A stretch of 64,000 nt of DNA from JAQWCH01 sp050952725 (GTDB taxonomy: Bacteria; Bacillota_I; Bacilli_A; RFN20; CAG-826), in contig JBMNLN010000001.1 in the NCBI GenBank assembly GCA_050952725.1, positions 992,001 through 1,056,000 of the forward strand. Direction: 5' to 3'. Of the stretch, positions 40,141-49,592 are shown one piece after another. The notes beneath the pieces are model-generated. The model was given only the letters and a program-made list of their open reading frames with translations. It was not told where the DNA came from and made no database searches. The position numbers were made by a program, and so were the translations under genes. The first letter of the stretch is position 1. The number at the start of each line of letters is the position of its first letter.

Positions 40141-41178
40141 ATGAAACGAAAAATCTTCCTACTTCCGTTATTTTTGCTCCTTCTTGCGAATTGTGATCCC
40201 GCTTCGGGATCATCAAGTCAAAGTTCGCCCCCACCTAGTGAAAGTGAGAGTACTCCCCCTTCTAGTAGTGAAGAACAGGTGTTGACGATTGCCGCGGCTC
40301 GTCAAGCCCCCCAAGGCACGGTGGTGACCACCGAAGGGCTGATTACGGGGAAATACCGCGATGCGAAAGCGACGGATCCATTAACTTATTCGGTGGCGAT
40401 TCAAGATGGAGAACTGGCCCTTTTGCTCTATGCAGTTACTCCAGAAATCTTAGGTGAATATCATGTTGGTCAATCAATTCGCGTGACTGGGACGGTCACT
40501 TATCGCTACGAGATAATCGAACTCGCGCATGTGAGCGAAATGACCTCGCCATCGAAGATCTATCAAGCGGAACCTCTGCTGATTGAAGATCTTAACCAAG
40601 TCAGCGATTGGACCGATATGGATACTCGCCTCGTCACTTATCGGGGCATCCGCTCTCCTTATAATGAACCGATTGTCACGACCGAAGATAATGATTTTAT
40701 CTTATGGCAAAACCAAGGCTTAACCGAAGCGATTGTCCGGATTGATAAGCGGCTTGGGGAAGACGTAATTGCGACGTTTAAACCCACCTTCGATGAAAAA
40801 AATTATATTTTTAAATATTATGAAATCACGGGCACGATGACTTTTGATCGAGGTGAGCCCCTACTGCTTTTCTACGATTTAGCCAGGCTTCAAACCTGCA
40901 ATAACCCCAGTGTCCGTCCCACGGAATTAACCTTAATTCCCCAAGGCGAAAAGACGACGATTAAAGTCGGAGAAACCTTGCGCATCTTCCCCTATTTTAC
41001 CCCGGCCTTAATTGGTTTTCGCAGTGTGACTTGGCAATTGAGTGACTATCAAGTCGCGGCGATTGATCTGGATATGACTTTGACGGGCAAGGAAGTCGGT
41101 ACTGTGGTCGTCACCGCTTCTTGGATCGAAGATTATGCGATTAATGACCATGTGACGATTACCGTCATTGCCGCCTAA
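40141..41178 (+). CDS. Lipoprotein with OB-like and Big2-like domains
   Basis: 345 aa. The lipoprotein signal ends in LLLANC, followed by a Ser/Pro/Glu-rich linker (~22-48). Then come two OB-fold-like modules (LTIAAARQAPQGTVVTTEG, YSVAIQDGELALLLY; SDWTDMDTRLVTYRGI, NDFILWQNQGLTEAIV) and a C-terminal Big2-like module (TLRIFPYFTPALIGFRSVTW). OB modules of this type accompany extracellular nucleases in Firmicutes, but no nuclease domain is seen here. The next gene has the same modules. Membrane-anchored outside the cell; role unknown. Confidence 0.87.
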   Translation: MKRKIFLLPLFLLLLANCDPASGSSSQSSPPPSESESTPPSSSEEQVLTIAAARQAPQGTVVTTEGLITGKYRDAKATDPLTYSVAIQDGELALLLYAVTPEILGEYHVGQSIRVTGTVTYRYEIIELAHVSEMTSPSKIYQAEPLLIEDLNQVSDWTDMDTRLVTYRGIRSPYNEPIVTTEDNDFILWQNQGLTEAIVRIDKRLGEDVIATFKPTFDEKNYIFKYYEITGTMTFDRGEPLLLFYDLARLQTCNNPSVRPTELTLIPQGEKTTIKVGETLRIFPYFTPALIGFRSVTWQLSDYQVAAIDLDMTLTGKEVGTVVVTASWIEDYAINDHVTITVIAA

Positions 41179-41355
41179 GCGATAAAGACCAGGAAATATC
41201 AGATTTTACTGCTTAATTTTACCGCTTCCCCACATGAACGGTTCCATTTCGATGGCGCTTATGAGCGCGGAATCGACCTTGAAGAGAAACGGAATTTACC
41301 GTGCGCATTTTTGTAAAAAAAGCGTAAAAAGGTACATTGTCTGATAGTTTCTTGC

Positions 41356-41382
41356 TATAATTAAAATGTAATAGAAAAGGAG
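41356..41382 (+). promoter_or_regulatory. Promoter -10 and RBS of lipoprotein gene 2
   Basis: TATAAT (41356-41361) and AAAGGAGGG just before ATG 41389. In the 210-bp gap a GCGCT-TATG-AGCGC hairpin is seen but no clear terminator. Confidence 0.65.
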
Positions 41383-41388
41383 GGAAAT

Positions 41389-43821
41389 ATGAAGAAAAAC
41401 AGAATTATTCTATTACCATTGTTCATGTTACTTCTAGCTGGCTGTAACCCGAAACCTTCGTCATCCGTCAGCGATGGCACGGTCAGCATTAGTAGCGAAA
41501 TTATTGATGTGCCTTCCGAAGAGGAAGTGGTCGATGTCTTAACCATCGCCGAAGCCCGAGCGGCTAGCGATGGGGATAAGGTACAAACCTCTGGTAAAGT
41601 CACCGCGATCTACAAAGACTCGCAAACCGGTGATCCTAATACCTATTCGGTGGCGATTCAAGATGGGGAACTGGCGATTTTATGCTATGGAGTTCCCGAA
41701 GCCGTTTTAGGCACGGAAATCAAAGTCGGCGACAACGTGTCCGTCACTGGCAGTTTCAAAGATTACTACGGGGTTAAAGAATTAGAAAGCGTGACGGAAG
41801 TCGTGCTTGCGGAAGAAACCTTTAACGCTGAAGCTTTGCTGATTGAGGACTGGACCGCGATTGCGAACTGGGCTAATATGGATAGCCGCCTGATTACCAT
41901 TAAGGGCTTAAGCTCCCCCTATAATGCCGAACTTGATCCGACCAAGAGTAACAACTATTATCTCTGGCAAAATCAAGGCTTAACGGAAATCTTAGTCTAT
42001 ATCAACGCCCGTACGGGCGCCGAGGCGATTACGGCGATGAAACCCGTCCTTGATGCTGCTGATTATCTAAAGGAGAGTTTAGCTTTAACTGGCATTGTCG
42101 GGATTTATAAAGACAACCCGCAATTACTCTTCTACGATGCAAATTTAGCCGAACTTACCGCTCACCCTGAAGTCGATCCGACCGGCTTTGAATTAAACAT
42201 CTTCGGTGGCGTTGCGGAAGTTAAACAAAATCTCAAATTGCGCTTAGCCTCCATCTTTACCCCCGCGGAAGTTAAATCTCGGGCGGTTACTTGGAGCTCA
42301 AGCGATACGGCGATTGCCACGGTTGATGAACATGGGACGGTGACAGGGGTAATTCCTGGCAACGTGACCATTACCGGCACCGTGACTGATGAACCCAGTT
42401 TAACCGATAGTGTGGAGATTGAAGTTCTCGTGATGGAAGCGATGGAAATCGCCGATGTCCGCGCCTTAGAAACGGGCAAACTGGTCAAGGTTAAAGGAAC
42501 GGTGACCTCGACTTCTAGCAGTGGCAACTTCACGATTCAAACTGGCGATGCCGCCCTTTATCTCTATAACGTACCAGGGGCTTTAAGAGAAACCTTTGTC
42601 GTGGGTCACGATGTGGAAGTGATTGGAAAAACCGGCGAATATGAAGGTTTAAAACAACTAGCCAATATCGAAGCAGTAATCGATTTAGGGGAAACCTTAG
42701 AACCAATCGAACCGACTGTCGTCACCGATTTAGCGACCTTAGTCGCGGGTTGGGATTCGCGGCTAGTCACGATTGAACGCCTCAATTATGTCAGTGGTGC
42801 GATTTCCACCGCGGATAACACCGCTTCGACGATTAAAGCGACCTTAGGCGAAAATCAAATCAACTTATCGCTGAACAAATACACCGCTTATACGGATAAA
42901 AAGGCCTTAAAAGAAATCTTCGATCCCTTAGTTCCAGGCGATCAAATCAACTTCACCGGAGTCGTCGGCTGGTATAAGAATGCCCAACTTGATTTACATG
43001 GTGCTCATAATATCACGATTCCTCCTTATGAACCCGGTCCAGTTACCGCGGTTGCAGTGACCTCACCGCTTGATCTTTACAAGATTAAAGTTGAGGATAC
43101 ACTCCAATTACAAGCGACTGTCACCTCGACTGGTCCGACCAAACACGAAGTGACCTGGGCTAGCGATGCCACCGCCGTGGCCACCGTTGATGAAAACGGC
43201 GTAGTCACCGCCGTGGCCGTCGGTGAAGCCAATATCACCGCCACCTCTACGGTTGATGAAACCAAGAGTGGGACCTTAAAAATCACCGTGGTCGCCGCCT
43301 CGACTGAAGTCGAACGCGTCGAATATCAAACTGGTTTTGAAAATGCGGAAGGCTTCACGGCTACTACCGATTATCAAAATGCTGGCGCCTCCTTTGCCCC
43401 GCGTCTAACTGGTCCAGCTGGCAAACAATGGAATACCTACTTTGGTACACCATCGACCACCAGTCCCCTGACGGGCACACAATCGATGCAATTACGGTGG
43501 TATACGAGCCAAGAGGACAAATTTGGCTATACGGAAATGGCGTTTGATGTGGCGAAAGTCACTCGTGTCGGCTTTAACTACATGACCACTGGTGGCTTAA
43601 CCGTCAAAGTTTCGTTCTCAACCGATGGGGGAACGACTTGGACGGAAGCGGAAACGCTTGCGGCTGCCCAAAACGCTACCTATGCTTATGTCGTCATCAG
43701 TGAAACTGGTGAACATGCGGCGGTTCGCATTCGGTTTGACTTAATTGTGCCAACTCCGGCTCCAACCGCGAGAAACTCACCAGTCTATTTCGATGATGTC
43801 CGCGTCTACAATCTTGGCTAA
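41389..43821 (+). CDS. Large lipoprotein with tandem OB-like and Big2 domains
   Basis: 810 aa. The lipoprotein signal has LLLAGC, followed by a short Ser-rich linker. The order is OB-like pair (TIAEARAASDGDKVQTSG; NYYLWQNQGLTEILV), Big2 (SRAVTWSSSDTAIATVDEHG), second OB-like pair (EIADVRALETGKLVKVKG; FTGVVGWYKN), second Big2 (HEVTWASDATAVATVDENG) and a C-terminal jelly-roll/MAM-like module (~640-810; TGFENAEGF ... FDDVRVYNLG). The first ~270 residues resemble the upstream lipoprotein, a clear duplication. Predicted to be an extracellular, lipid-anchored adhesin or ligand-binding protein; no catalytic motif is recognised. Confidence 0.9.
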   Translation: MKKNRIILLPLFMLLLAGCNPKPSSSVSDGTVSISSEIIDVPSEEEVVDVLTIAEARAASDGDKVQTSGKVTAIYKDSQTGDPNTYSVAIQDGELAILCYGVPEAVLGTEIKVGDNVSVTGSFKDYYGVKELESVTEVVLAEETFNAEALLIEDWTAIANWANMDSRLITIKGLSSPYNAELDPTKSNNYYLWQNQGLTEILVYINARTGAEAITAMKPVLDAADYLKESLALTGIVGIYKDNPQLLFYDANLAELTAHPEVDPTGFELNIFGGVAEVKQNLKLRLASIFTPAEVKSRAVTWSSSDTAIATVDEHGTVTGVIPGNVTITGTVTDEPSLTDSVEIEVLVMEAMEIADVRALETGKLVKVKGTVTSTSSSGNFTIQTGDAALYLYNVPGALRETFVVGHDVEVIGKTGEYEGLKQLANIEAVIDLGETLEPIEPTVVTDLATLVAGWDSRLVTIERLNYVSGAISTADNTASTIKATLGENQINLSLNKYTAYTDKKALKEIFDPLVPGDQINFTGVVGWYKNAQLDLHGAHNITIPPYEPGPVTAVAVTSPLDLYKIKVEDTLQLQATVTSTGPTKHEVTWASDATAVATVDENGVVTAVAVGEANITATSTVDETKSGTLKITVVAASTEVERVEYQTGFENAEGFTATTDYQNAGASFAPRLTGPAGKQWNTYFGTPSTTSPLTGTQSMQLRWYTSQEDKFGYTEMAFDVAKVTRVGFNYMTTGGLTVKVSFSTDGGTTWTEAETLAAAQNATYAYVVISETGEHAAVRIRFDLIVPTPAPTARNSPVYFDDVRVYNLG

Positions 43822-43925
43822 TTCTCGATAGTAAAAACCAAAGATTAAACGGTTCTTGGAAATAAAAGGTGGAAAAAGGTGAAATCCTTAATCCAACTGA
43901 CAAAAACTGTGAAATTAAAGGTGGA

Positions 43926-43956
43926 AAGACCTGAGAATTAAATCTCAGGTCTTTTC
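43926..43956 (+). terminator. Terminator after the large lipoprotein gene
   Basis: AAGACCTGAGA-ATTAAA-TCTCAGGTCTT followed by TTC. Just upstream, AAAGGTGGAAA occurs twice (about 43865 and 43918). Confidence 0.9.
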
Positions 43957-44078
43957 TTATCGGATCCGCCATTTCATCTTTAAAAAACCTCACCCAGGAA
44001 ACAAAATGATCAAGTCGGCCGTGAAATATTATCAAGCAGCGAAAAAGTGCTATAATTTAATCGGTAAATTGAAGGTTT

Positions 44079-46337
44079 ATGGAAAGCAGAAAAGAATTTA
44101 GTCCGATCGCTGATGGTATTTTAATCCCCAGCGATGAACTCCTAGCCCCCAAAGAAGCGCCCATCTTACATCAATGGGAAGATGTGCGCAGTGTTTATTA
44201 TGTCTATATCAAAGATGAAAACGACCGGAAGAAAATCCAGCAAGCCTTTGATTTTGTCGCCGAAAAACACAAAGATCAAAAGCGGAAATCCGGTGAACCC
44301 TATGTCCATCATCTGATCGAAGTCGCTTATATTATCGCGCGTCTTCAAGGGGGACCCGCGACGATTATCGCTGGGCTGCTTCACGATGTGGTCGAAGATA
44401 CCGATGTCACCGTGGAGGAAATCAAGAAGAGATGGGGCGAAGATGTGGCGATGCTCGTCGATGCGGTGACGAAAATTCAACGGCTGAAACTCTCGAAGCG
44501 ATCCGAAAGCGATTTTGTCTATGAAGACCATCGTAAAATCTTCTTAGGGATGGCGAAAGATATCCGGGTGATTATCATCAAACTTGCGGACCGGCTCCAT
44601 AATTTAAGAACTCTTGCGTATTTGCCAAGGCATCGCCAAATTGCGATCGCCAATGAAACCCTTGAAGTTTTTGTCCCAATCGCCCATCGTCTAGGGATTA
44701 ATACGGTCAAAAGCGAGATGGAAGATCTCTGCTTAAAGTTTTTAGATTACCGGCAATATCTCGAGATTATCCAGATGATTGAAACCCGGACGAAAAACCG
44801 AAAAAAATCACTCGATGATTTAAAAAAACGCATCGCTGATATCATCTTTGAACACCAGATTCCCTTCCGTCTAGAGTCGCGCGTTAAATCCATCTATAGC
44901 ATCTATAAGAAGATGTATCATAAAGACCATAGTTTTGAAGAAATCTATGACATCATGGCGATTCGAATTATCACCAAGACGGAATTAAACTGCTATGAGA
45001 TCTTAGGTTTGATCCACGCCACCTATAAACCGATCCCCGGTCGCTTTAAAGATTATATCGCCATGCCTAAACCCAATATGTATCAATCACTGCATACGAC
45101 GATTATGTCAGGCGATGGCCAAGCATATGAGGTGCAAATTCGCACCGCGGAGATGGATGAAATTGCCGAAGGGGGGGTCGCCGCTCACTGGCGTTATAAA
45201 GAAGGAACAAATTACGATCCCCGGGTCGAACAGCAAGAGATTGAAGAAAAACTCCACTGGTTCCGCGATTTTGTCGGGGTCTCACAGGAATTATCCTCGG
45301 ACGCTAAAGAATATATGGATACCTTACAACGCGATATCTTTGAGGCTAATGTCTATGTCTTTACCCCGAAAGGAAAAGTCATCGAACTGCCCACCGGCGC
45401 GACTCCGATTGATTTTGCCTATAAAATTCACACCGGCGTTGGTAATTCCGCGGTTGGGGCCAAAGTCAATAATGTCCTCGTTGCCCTAAGCACGGTCTTA
45501 AAAACTGGGGATATCGTGGAAATTAGAACCTCCAAGAACTCAGCTGGTCCAAATGAAGGCTGGTTGGAGTTTGCCATCACCAATAACGCGCGGACTAATA
45601 TTCGCAAAGCGATTCAAAAGAAAAATAGCGAATTGGTCCGAAGCGAACAGATCGCACGTGGCAAAACTTCCTGTACCGATGCCTTTAAAGACCGCGGGAT
45701 TGAAGAGGAGGAGATGATGGAAATGCTTACCTCACCCAAGGTTTTAAATGAGTTTAGGGTCAATACAGTCGATGATCTCTTTGTCGCGATTTCCAATCGC
45801 AATCCGATTCCCGGAGCGATTATCGAATTTTTAAAAATTCGCCCTAAGCCCAAACCCTTTCTTTTTAAAAGAACTGCGAAAAAAGCGCATGATTTCGTTC
45901 CAGTTAACGTTCATGGCGCGGGCAAAGTCGCGATTACACTGGGAAATTGCTGCAGTCCGATTCCAGGCGATGATATTGTTGGCTATATTACCAAGGGAAA
46001 GGGGATCACCGTTCATCGCGTCACTTGTCCGAATGTCCGTTCCTCACCTAAACGTTTAATCGATGTTTATTGGGAGGAAGAAATCGGGACCGATACCTAC
46101 CCAGTGGATATCGCAATTATCTGTGATGATCGGCCGAATTTACTCGTGGAGATTATGGGAATTTTCTCCTCCTTAAAAGTCCCAGTCAGTCAAATTAACG
46201 CTAAACTCCATCACGGCACGCTGACCACGACCATCACCGCGACGATTCAAGTCAGCGATTCTTATCGTCTCTATGAAATATTTACGCATCTTAAACAAGT
46301 CAGTGATGTCCGAGAGATTCAGCGAGTTTATCATTAA
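44079..46337 (+). CDS. rel: Bifunctional (p)ppGpp synthetase/hydrolase Rel
   Basis: 752 aa. The N-terminal HD hydrolase is intact (H77-H78 in PYVHHLIE, HDVVEDT at 102-108, KLADRLHNLRTL). The synthetase has FKDYIAMPKPNMYQSLHTT and EVQIRTAEMDEIAE. TGS (~400-460, VFTPKGKVIELPTGATPIDFAYKIH), a zinc-finger-like/helical region and a C-terminal ACT domain follow. It is the single long Rel typical of Firmicutes, making and degrading the starvation alarmone. TATAAT lies at 44051. In Bacillus recJ-apt-relA are adjacent; here four surface genes replace apt. hisS follows with its own promoter. Confidence 0.97.
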   Translation: MESRKEFSPIADGILIPSDELLAPKEAPILHQWEDVRSVYYVYIKDENDRKKIQQAFDFVAEKHKDQKRKSGEPYVHHLIEVAYIIARLQGGPATIIAGLLHDVVEDTDVTVEEIKKRWGEDVAMLVDAVTKIQRLKLSKRSESDFVYEDHRKIFLGMAKDIRVIIIKLADRLHNLRTLAYLPRHRQIAIANETLEVFVPIAHRLGINTVKSEMEDLCLKFLDYRQYLEIIQMIETRTKNRKKSLDDLKKRIADIIFEHQIPFRLESRVKSIYSIYKKMYHKDHSFEEIYDIMAIRIITKTELNCYEILGLIHATYKPIPGRFKDYIAMPKPNMYQSLHTTIMSGDGQAYEVQIRTAEMDEIAEGGVAAHWRYKEGTNYDPRVEQQEIEEKLHWFRDFVGVSQELSSDAKEYMDTLQRDIFEANVYVFTPKGKVIELPTGATPIDFAYKIHTGVGNSAVGAKVNNVLVALSTVLKTGDIVEIRTSKNSAGPNEGWLEFAITNNARTNIRKAIQKKNSELVRSEQIARGKTSCTDAFKDRGIEEEEMMEMLTSPKVLNEFRVNTVDDLFVAISNRNPIPGAIIEFLKIRPKPKPFLFKRTAKKAHDFVPVNVHGAGKVAITLGNCCSPIPGDDIVGYITKGKGITVHRVTCPNVRSSPKRLIDVYWEEEIGTDTYPVDIAIICDDRPNLLVEIMGIFSSLKVPVSQINAKLHHGTLTTTITATIQVSDSYRLYEIFTHLKQVSDVREIQRVYH

Positions 46338-46447
46338 AATCATCGAAAGTTATTTATTGGTTGTTTCTTAGTAGATATTCAGTTGTTAATTATTGGTTTT
46401 AACTCAAAAATATTTTTTTGATACACAAATTATGCGTGCGTGCATGT

Positions 46448-46541
46448 TTGACAGTAATTAAGATGTGTCGCTATAATTATATAGTATTTATCACCGCACT
46501 TTTGTTGGTAATTATTGCAGATTATCGAATTATGGAGGTCG
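46448..46541 (+). promoter_or_regulatory. Promoter and RBS of hisS-aspS
   Basis: TTGACA (46448-46453), 18 bp, TATAAT (46472-46477), and GGAGGT about 7 nt before ATG 46545. The leader is about 60 nt and shows no T-box core, unlike valS. Confidence 0.85.
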
Positions 46542-46544
46542 TCT

Positions 46545-47849
46545 ATGGCTATTCATCCCCCGAAAGGCACTCATGATCTTTACGGCGCTGAAGCAGAAGG
46601 ATTTCGCTATCTTGAAGAAGTCCTGATGACACTAGCCGAATTTTATGGTTTTACCCCTATGCGCACACCGATTTTTGAAGCGACCGAACTCTTTGCGCGC
46701 GGTGTCGGTGCAAGTAGTGATATCGTCCGAAAAGAGATGTTTACTTTTCCTGACAAAGCTGGTCGCTCCTTGACTTTAAGACCCGAGGGGACCGCGGGTG
46801 TGATGCGGGCGATTGTCAGCAATAAACTTCACGCTCAGGCGGAATTACCGCTGAAATATTACTATTATGGTCCGATTTTTCGCTATGAACGTCCGCAACG
46901 GGGGCGTTACCGCGAATTTTATCAATTCGGTTTGGAAACGATTGGTGATGCTTCGCCCTATCGCGATGTGGAAGTCATCCTGTATGCGATTACGGCGCTT
47001 GGATACCTCGGACTAAATAATGTTGTCACAAAAATTAACTTTTTAGGTGGGGCAAAAACCCGTGATGCTTATCGGCAAGCGCTGCGAGAGTATTTCACTC
47101 CCCATATCCATCATATGTGTCGTGATTGTCAAGAACGACATCAACTCAATCCTTTACGGATTTTGGATTGCAAGATTGATGAGGATCGGAAGATTATCGA
47201 AAAAGCTCCGATTATCAATGACTTTTTAAACGAAGAAGAACGCGCTTATTTTAAAGTGGTCACCACCACTCTCGATAGTTTTGGAATCAATTATCAAATT
47301 GATGACAACTTAGTGCGGGGACTTGATTATTATTCCGATTTAGTCTTTGAGTTCCACCTTCGTAAGAACGAAACAGAAGACTACGGGGCCTTAGGGGGAG
47401 GAGGACACTATACCGAACTCCTCCAAGAAGTCGGTGGACCCGCGCTTGCAGGGACTGGTTTAGCCTTTGGCATGGAACGCCTCTATCTAGTCTTAAAAGA
47501 AAACGGGCTCTTACCCGCACCAGCCCCTGAGGTTGATGTCTTCGTGATGAATGTGGGAAAAGCAAGTGTCGAAGACGCTTTTTCAATTCTCACCTTGATT
47601 CGCAACTCCGGTTATAAAGCGGAAATCAATCTCGATGACCGCTCCTTTAAAGCCCTCTTTAAACGCGCCGAAAGAAAGCGGGCGCCCTTAGCTTTAATCA
47701 TCGGTGATGATGAAGTGAAAGAAAATGTCGTCCAAATCAAAGATTTAGCAAAGGCGACCCAAGTTACCGTCGCCTATGAAGATATCATCAGCTATCTCGA
47801 CGAATTTTATACCCGGGAAGCAGGCGATGATGCAGGAGAAAAAGCATAA
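46545..47849 (+). CDS. hisS: Histidyl-tRNA synthetase
   Basis: This 434-aa class II synthetase starts at ATG 46545 (MAIHPPKGTHDLYG), 7 nt after GGAGGT. Motif 2 RYERPQRGRYREFYQFG, the His-binding blocks LVRGLDYYSD and GALGGGGHY, and motif 3 GTGLAFGMERL are present, with an anticodon-binding domain at the C-terminus. The TAA stop shares one base with the aspS ATG, so hisS-aspS are one operon as in Bacillus. Confidence 0.97.
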   Translation: MAIHPPKGTHDLYGAEAEGFRYLEEVLMTLAEFYGFTPMRTPIFEATELFARGVGASSDIVRKEMFTFPDKAGRSLTLRPEGTAGVMRAIVSNKLHAQAELPLKYYYYGPIFRYERPQRGRYREFYQFGLETIGDASPYRDVEVILYAITALGYLGLNNVVTKINFLGGAKTRDAYRQALREYFTPHIHHMCRDCQERHQLNPLRILDCKIDEDRKIIEKAPIINDFLNEEERAYFKVVTTTLDSFGINYQIDDNLVRGLDYYSDLVFEFHLRKNETEDYGALGGGGHYTELLQEVGGPALAGTGLAFGMERLYLVLKENGLLPAPAPEVDVFVMNVGKASVEDAFSILTLIRNSGYKAEINLDDRSFKALFKRAERKRAPLALIIGDDEVKENVVQIKDLAKATQVTVAYEDIISYLDEFYTREAGDDAGEKA

Positions 47850-49579
47850 TGTATCGTAATGTTTATAACGGCGAATTACGCCTCCAAGATGTCGGAAAAA
47901 AAGTCGAACTGGTCGGCTGGGTTTCCAAGCGCAGAAATCTCGGCTCGTTAGTGTTTATCGATTTGCGCGACCGCACCGGGATTATTCAATTAGTCCTTGA
48001 TCCGAGCAAAATTGCCGCGAGTGAAATCCGCAGTGAATACTTGCTTCATGTCCACGGAACCGTCAAGAAAAAAGCAGTGCCTAACCCTGCGTTAAAAACC
48101 GGTGAAGTCGAAGTTGAAGTTTCTTGCTTAGAAATCTTAAATGCCAGCGTGACTCCCCCTTTTATCATCGCTGATGAGACCGATGCTTTGGAAGATACGC
48201 GCTTAAAATATCGCTATCTCGACCTCCGGCGACCAGCGATGTTGGAAAAATTACAAAAACGGGCGCAAATCGTGCGCAGCACCCATGAATTTCTCGATGC
48301 TCATGGTTTTATCGAAGTGGAAACGCCGATTTTAACCAAGTCGACCCCTGGGGGGGCCCGTGACTTTTTAGTCCCAAGTCGCCTCCATCCTGGACATTTT
48401 TATGCGTTACCACAATCGCCCCAGATTTATAAACAACTCCTGATGATCGGGGGATTAGAGCGCTACTATCAAATCGCCAAATGCTTTCGCGATGAAGATT
48501 TACGCGCCGATCGACAACCTGATTTTACTCAAATTGACTTAGAGGCCTCCTTTTTGTCGCAAGATGAAATCCTCGATATCACCGAGAGAATGGTGCAAAA
48601 AATCTTTAAAGATACGATTAACTATCAGGTGAAACTTCCTTTAAAACGCTTGACCTTTCGGGAAGCCTTTACCACCTATGGCAGCGATAAACCCGATTTG
48701 CGATTTGACATGCCGATTATCGATTTAAAACCTTATTTTGCGAATAATGAAGGCGGTTATTTTCAAAATGAACATCTGATTGGATTAATCGCTCATAACT
48801 TTGCGCATTTAGCTAGTCGCAAAACCTTTGATCACTATGCTTTGCTCGCAAGAAAATTCAAACTTCCTAGTTATGGTTATCTAAAGTTTGAAAGTGGCGT
48901 TTTTACTGGACCCTTAGCGAAAGCAATCAGTGCAATCGAAAGTGCGACTTTAATCAAAGAGTTAAAACTCGTCGACGGCGATGTGATAATTTTAGCTAGT
49001 AGCAACGATGAAGAAGCGGCCTACTTTGGTTTAGGCGCGTTAAGAAGTCGCCTCGGTCAAGAACTCAACCTCATTGACGAAAATGAATATAGTCTACTCT
49101 GGGTGGTCGATTTCCCCTTGTTTGAAATGAGTGAGGCCGGGCGATTAGTCGCCGCCCATCACCCCTTTACCAAACCGTTAGAAGCCGATATCCATCTTTT
49201 AGAAACTGACCCCCAAAGGGTTCGTTCTCACGCCTATGATATCGTGATTAACGGCTATGAAGTCGGCGGTGGTTCAATCCGAATTGCCTCGCAAGCATTA
49301 CAAGAGCGGATTTTCTCGATTCTGGGGATGGGAGATGCAGAAATTGAAAAACTCTTCGGATTCTTTATTGAAGCTTTCCAATACGGCACACCTCCCCATG
49401 GCGGCATCGCTCTTGGTTTAGATCGGTTGACGATGATTTTAACCAAAACGGATAATATCCGCGATGTGATTGCTTTCCCGAAGAACTTATCGGGAGTTTC
49501 TCTAATGAGTGAAGAACCCACAACTGTCGATGATGAGCAATTAGAAGTGTTAAAAATTAAAATAAATCATACCAAATAA
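47849..49579 (+). CDS. aspS: Aspartyl-tRNA synthetase
   Basis: 576 aa. An N-terminal OB anticodon-binding domain (VELVGWVSKRRNLGSLVFIDLRDRTG) is followed by the class II core with KSTPGGARDF, PQSPQIYKQ, the motif 2 region FRDEDLRADRQPDFTQID, a bacterial GAD insertion (~300-400) and motif 3 GIALGLDRL. The length fits bacterial AspRS. Whether it is discriminating or also charges tRNA-Asn cannot be told from motifs alone. Confidence 0.97.
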   Translation: MYRNVYNGELRLQDVGKKVELVGWVSKRRNLGSLVFIDLRDRTGIIQLVLDPSKIAASEIRSEYLLHVHGTVKKKAVPNPALKTGEVEVEVSCLEILNASVTPPFIIADETDALEDTRLKYRYLDLRRPAMLEKLQKRAQIVRSTHEFLDAHGFIEVETPILTKSTPGGARDFLVPSRLHPGHFYALPQSPQIYKQLLMIGGLERYYQIAKCFRDEDLRADRQPDFTQIDLEASFLSQDEILDITERMVQKIFKDTINYQVKLPLKRLTFREAFTTYGSDKPDLRFDMPIIDLKPYFANNEGGYFQNEHLIGLIAHNFAHLASRKTFDHYALLARKFKLPSYGYLKFESGVFTGPLAKAISAIESATLIKELKLVDGDVIILASSNDEEAAYFGLGALRSRLGQELNLIDENEYSLLWVVDFPLFEMSEAGRLVAAHHPFTKPLEADIHLLETDPQRVRSHAYDIVINGYEVGGGSIRIASQALQERIFSILGMGDAEIEKLFGFFIEAFQYGTPPHGGIALGLDRLTMILTKTDNIRDVIAFPKNLSGVSLMSEEPTTVDDEQLEVLKIKINHTK

Positions 49580-49592
49580 GGAGGGTGGAATT

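Noticed and set aside
46338..46544. Possible T-box before hisS-aspS
   Set aside because: The AGGGTGGNACCGCG-type core and a terminator are absent; a strong promoter lies close to the RBS, leaving too little leader.
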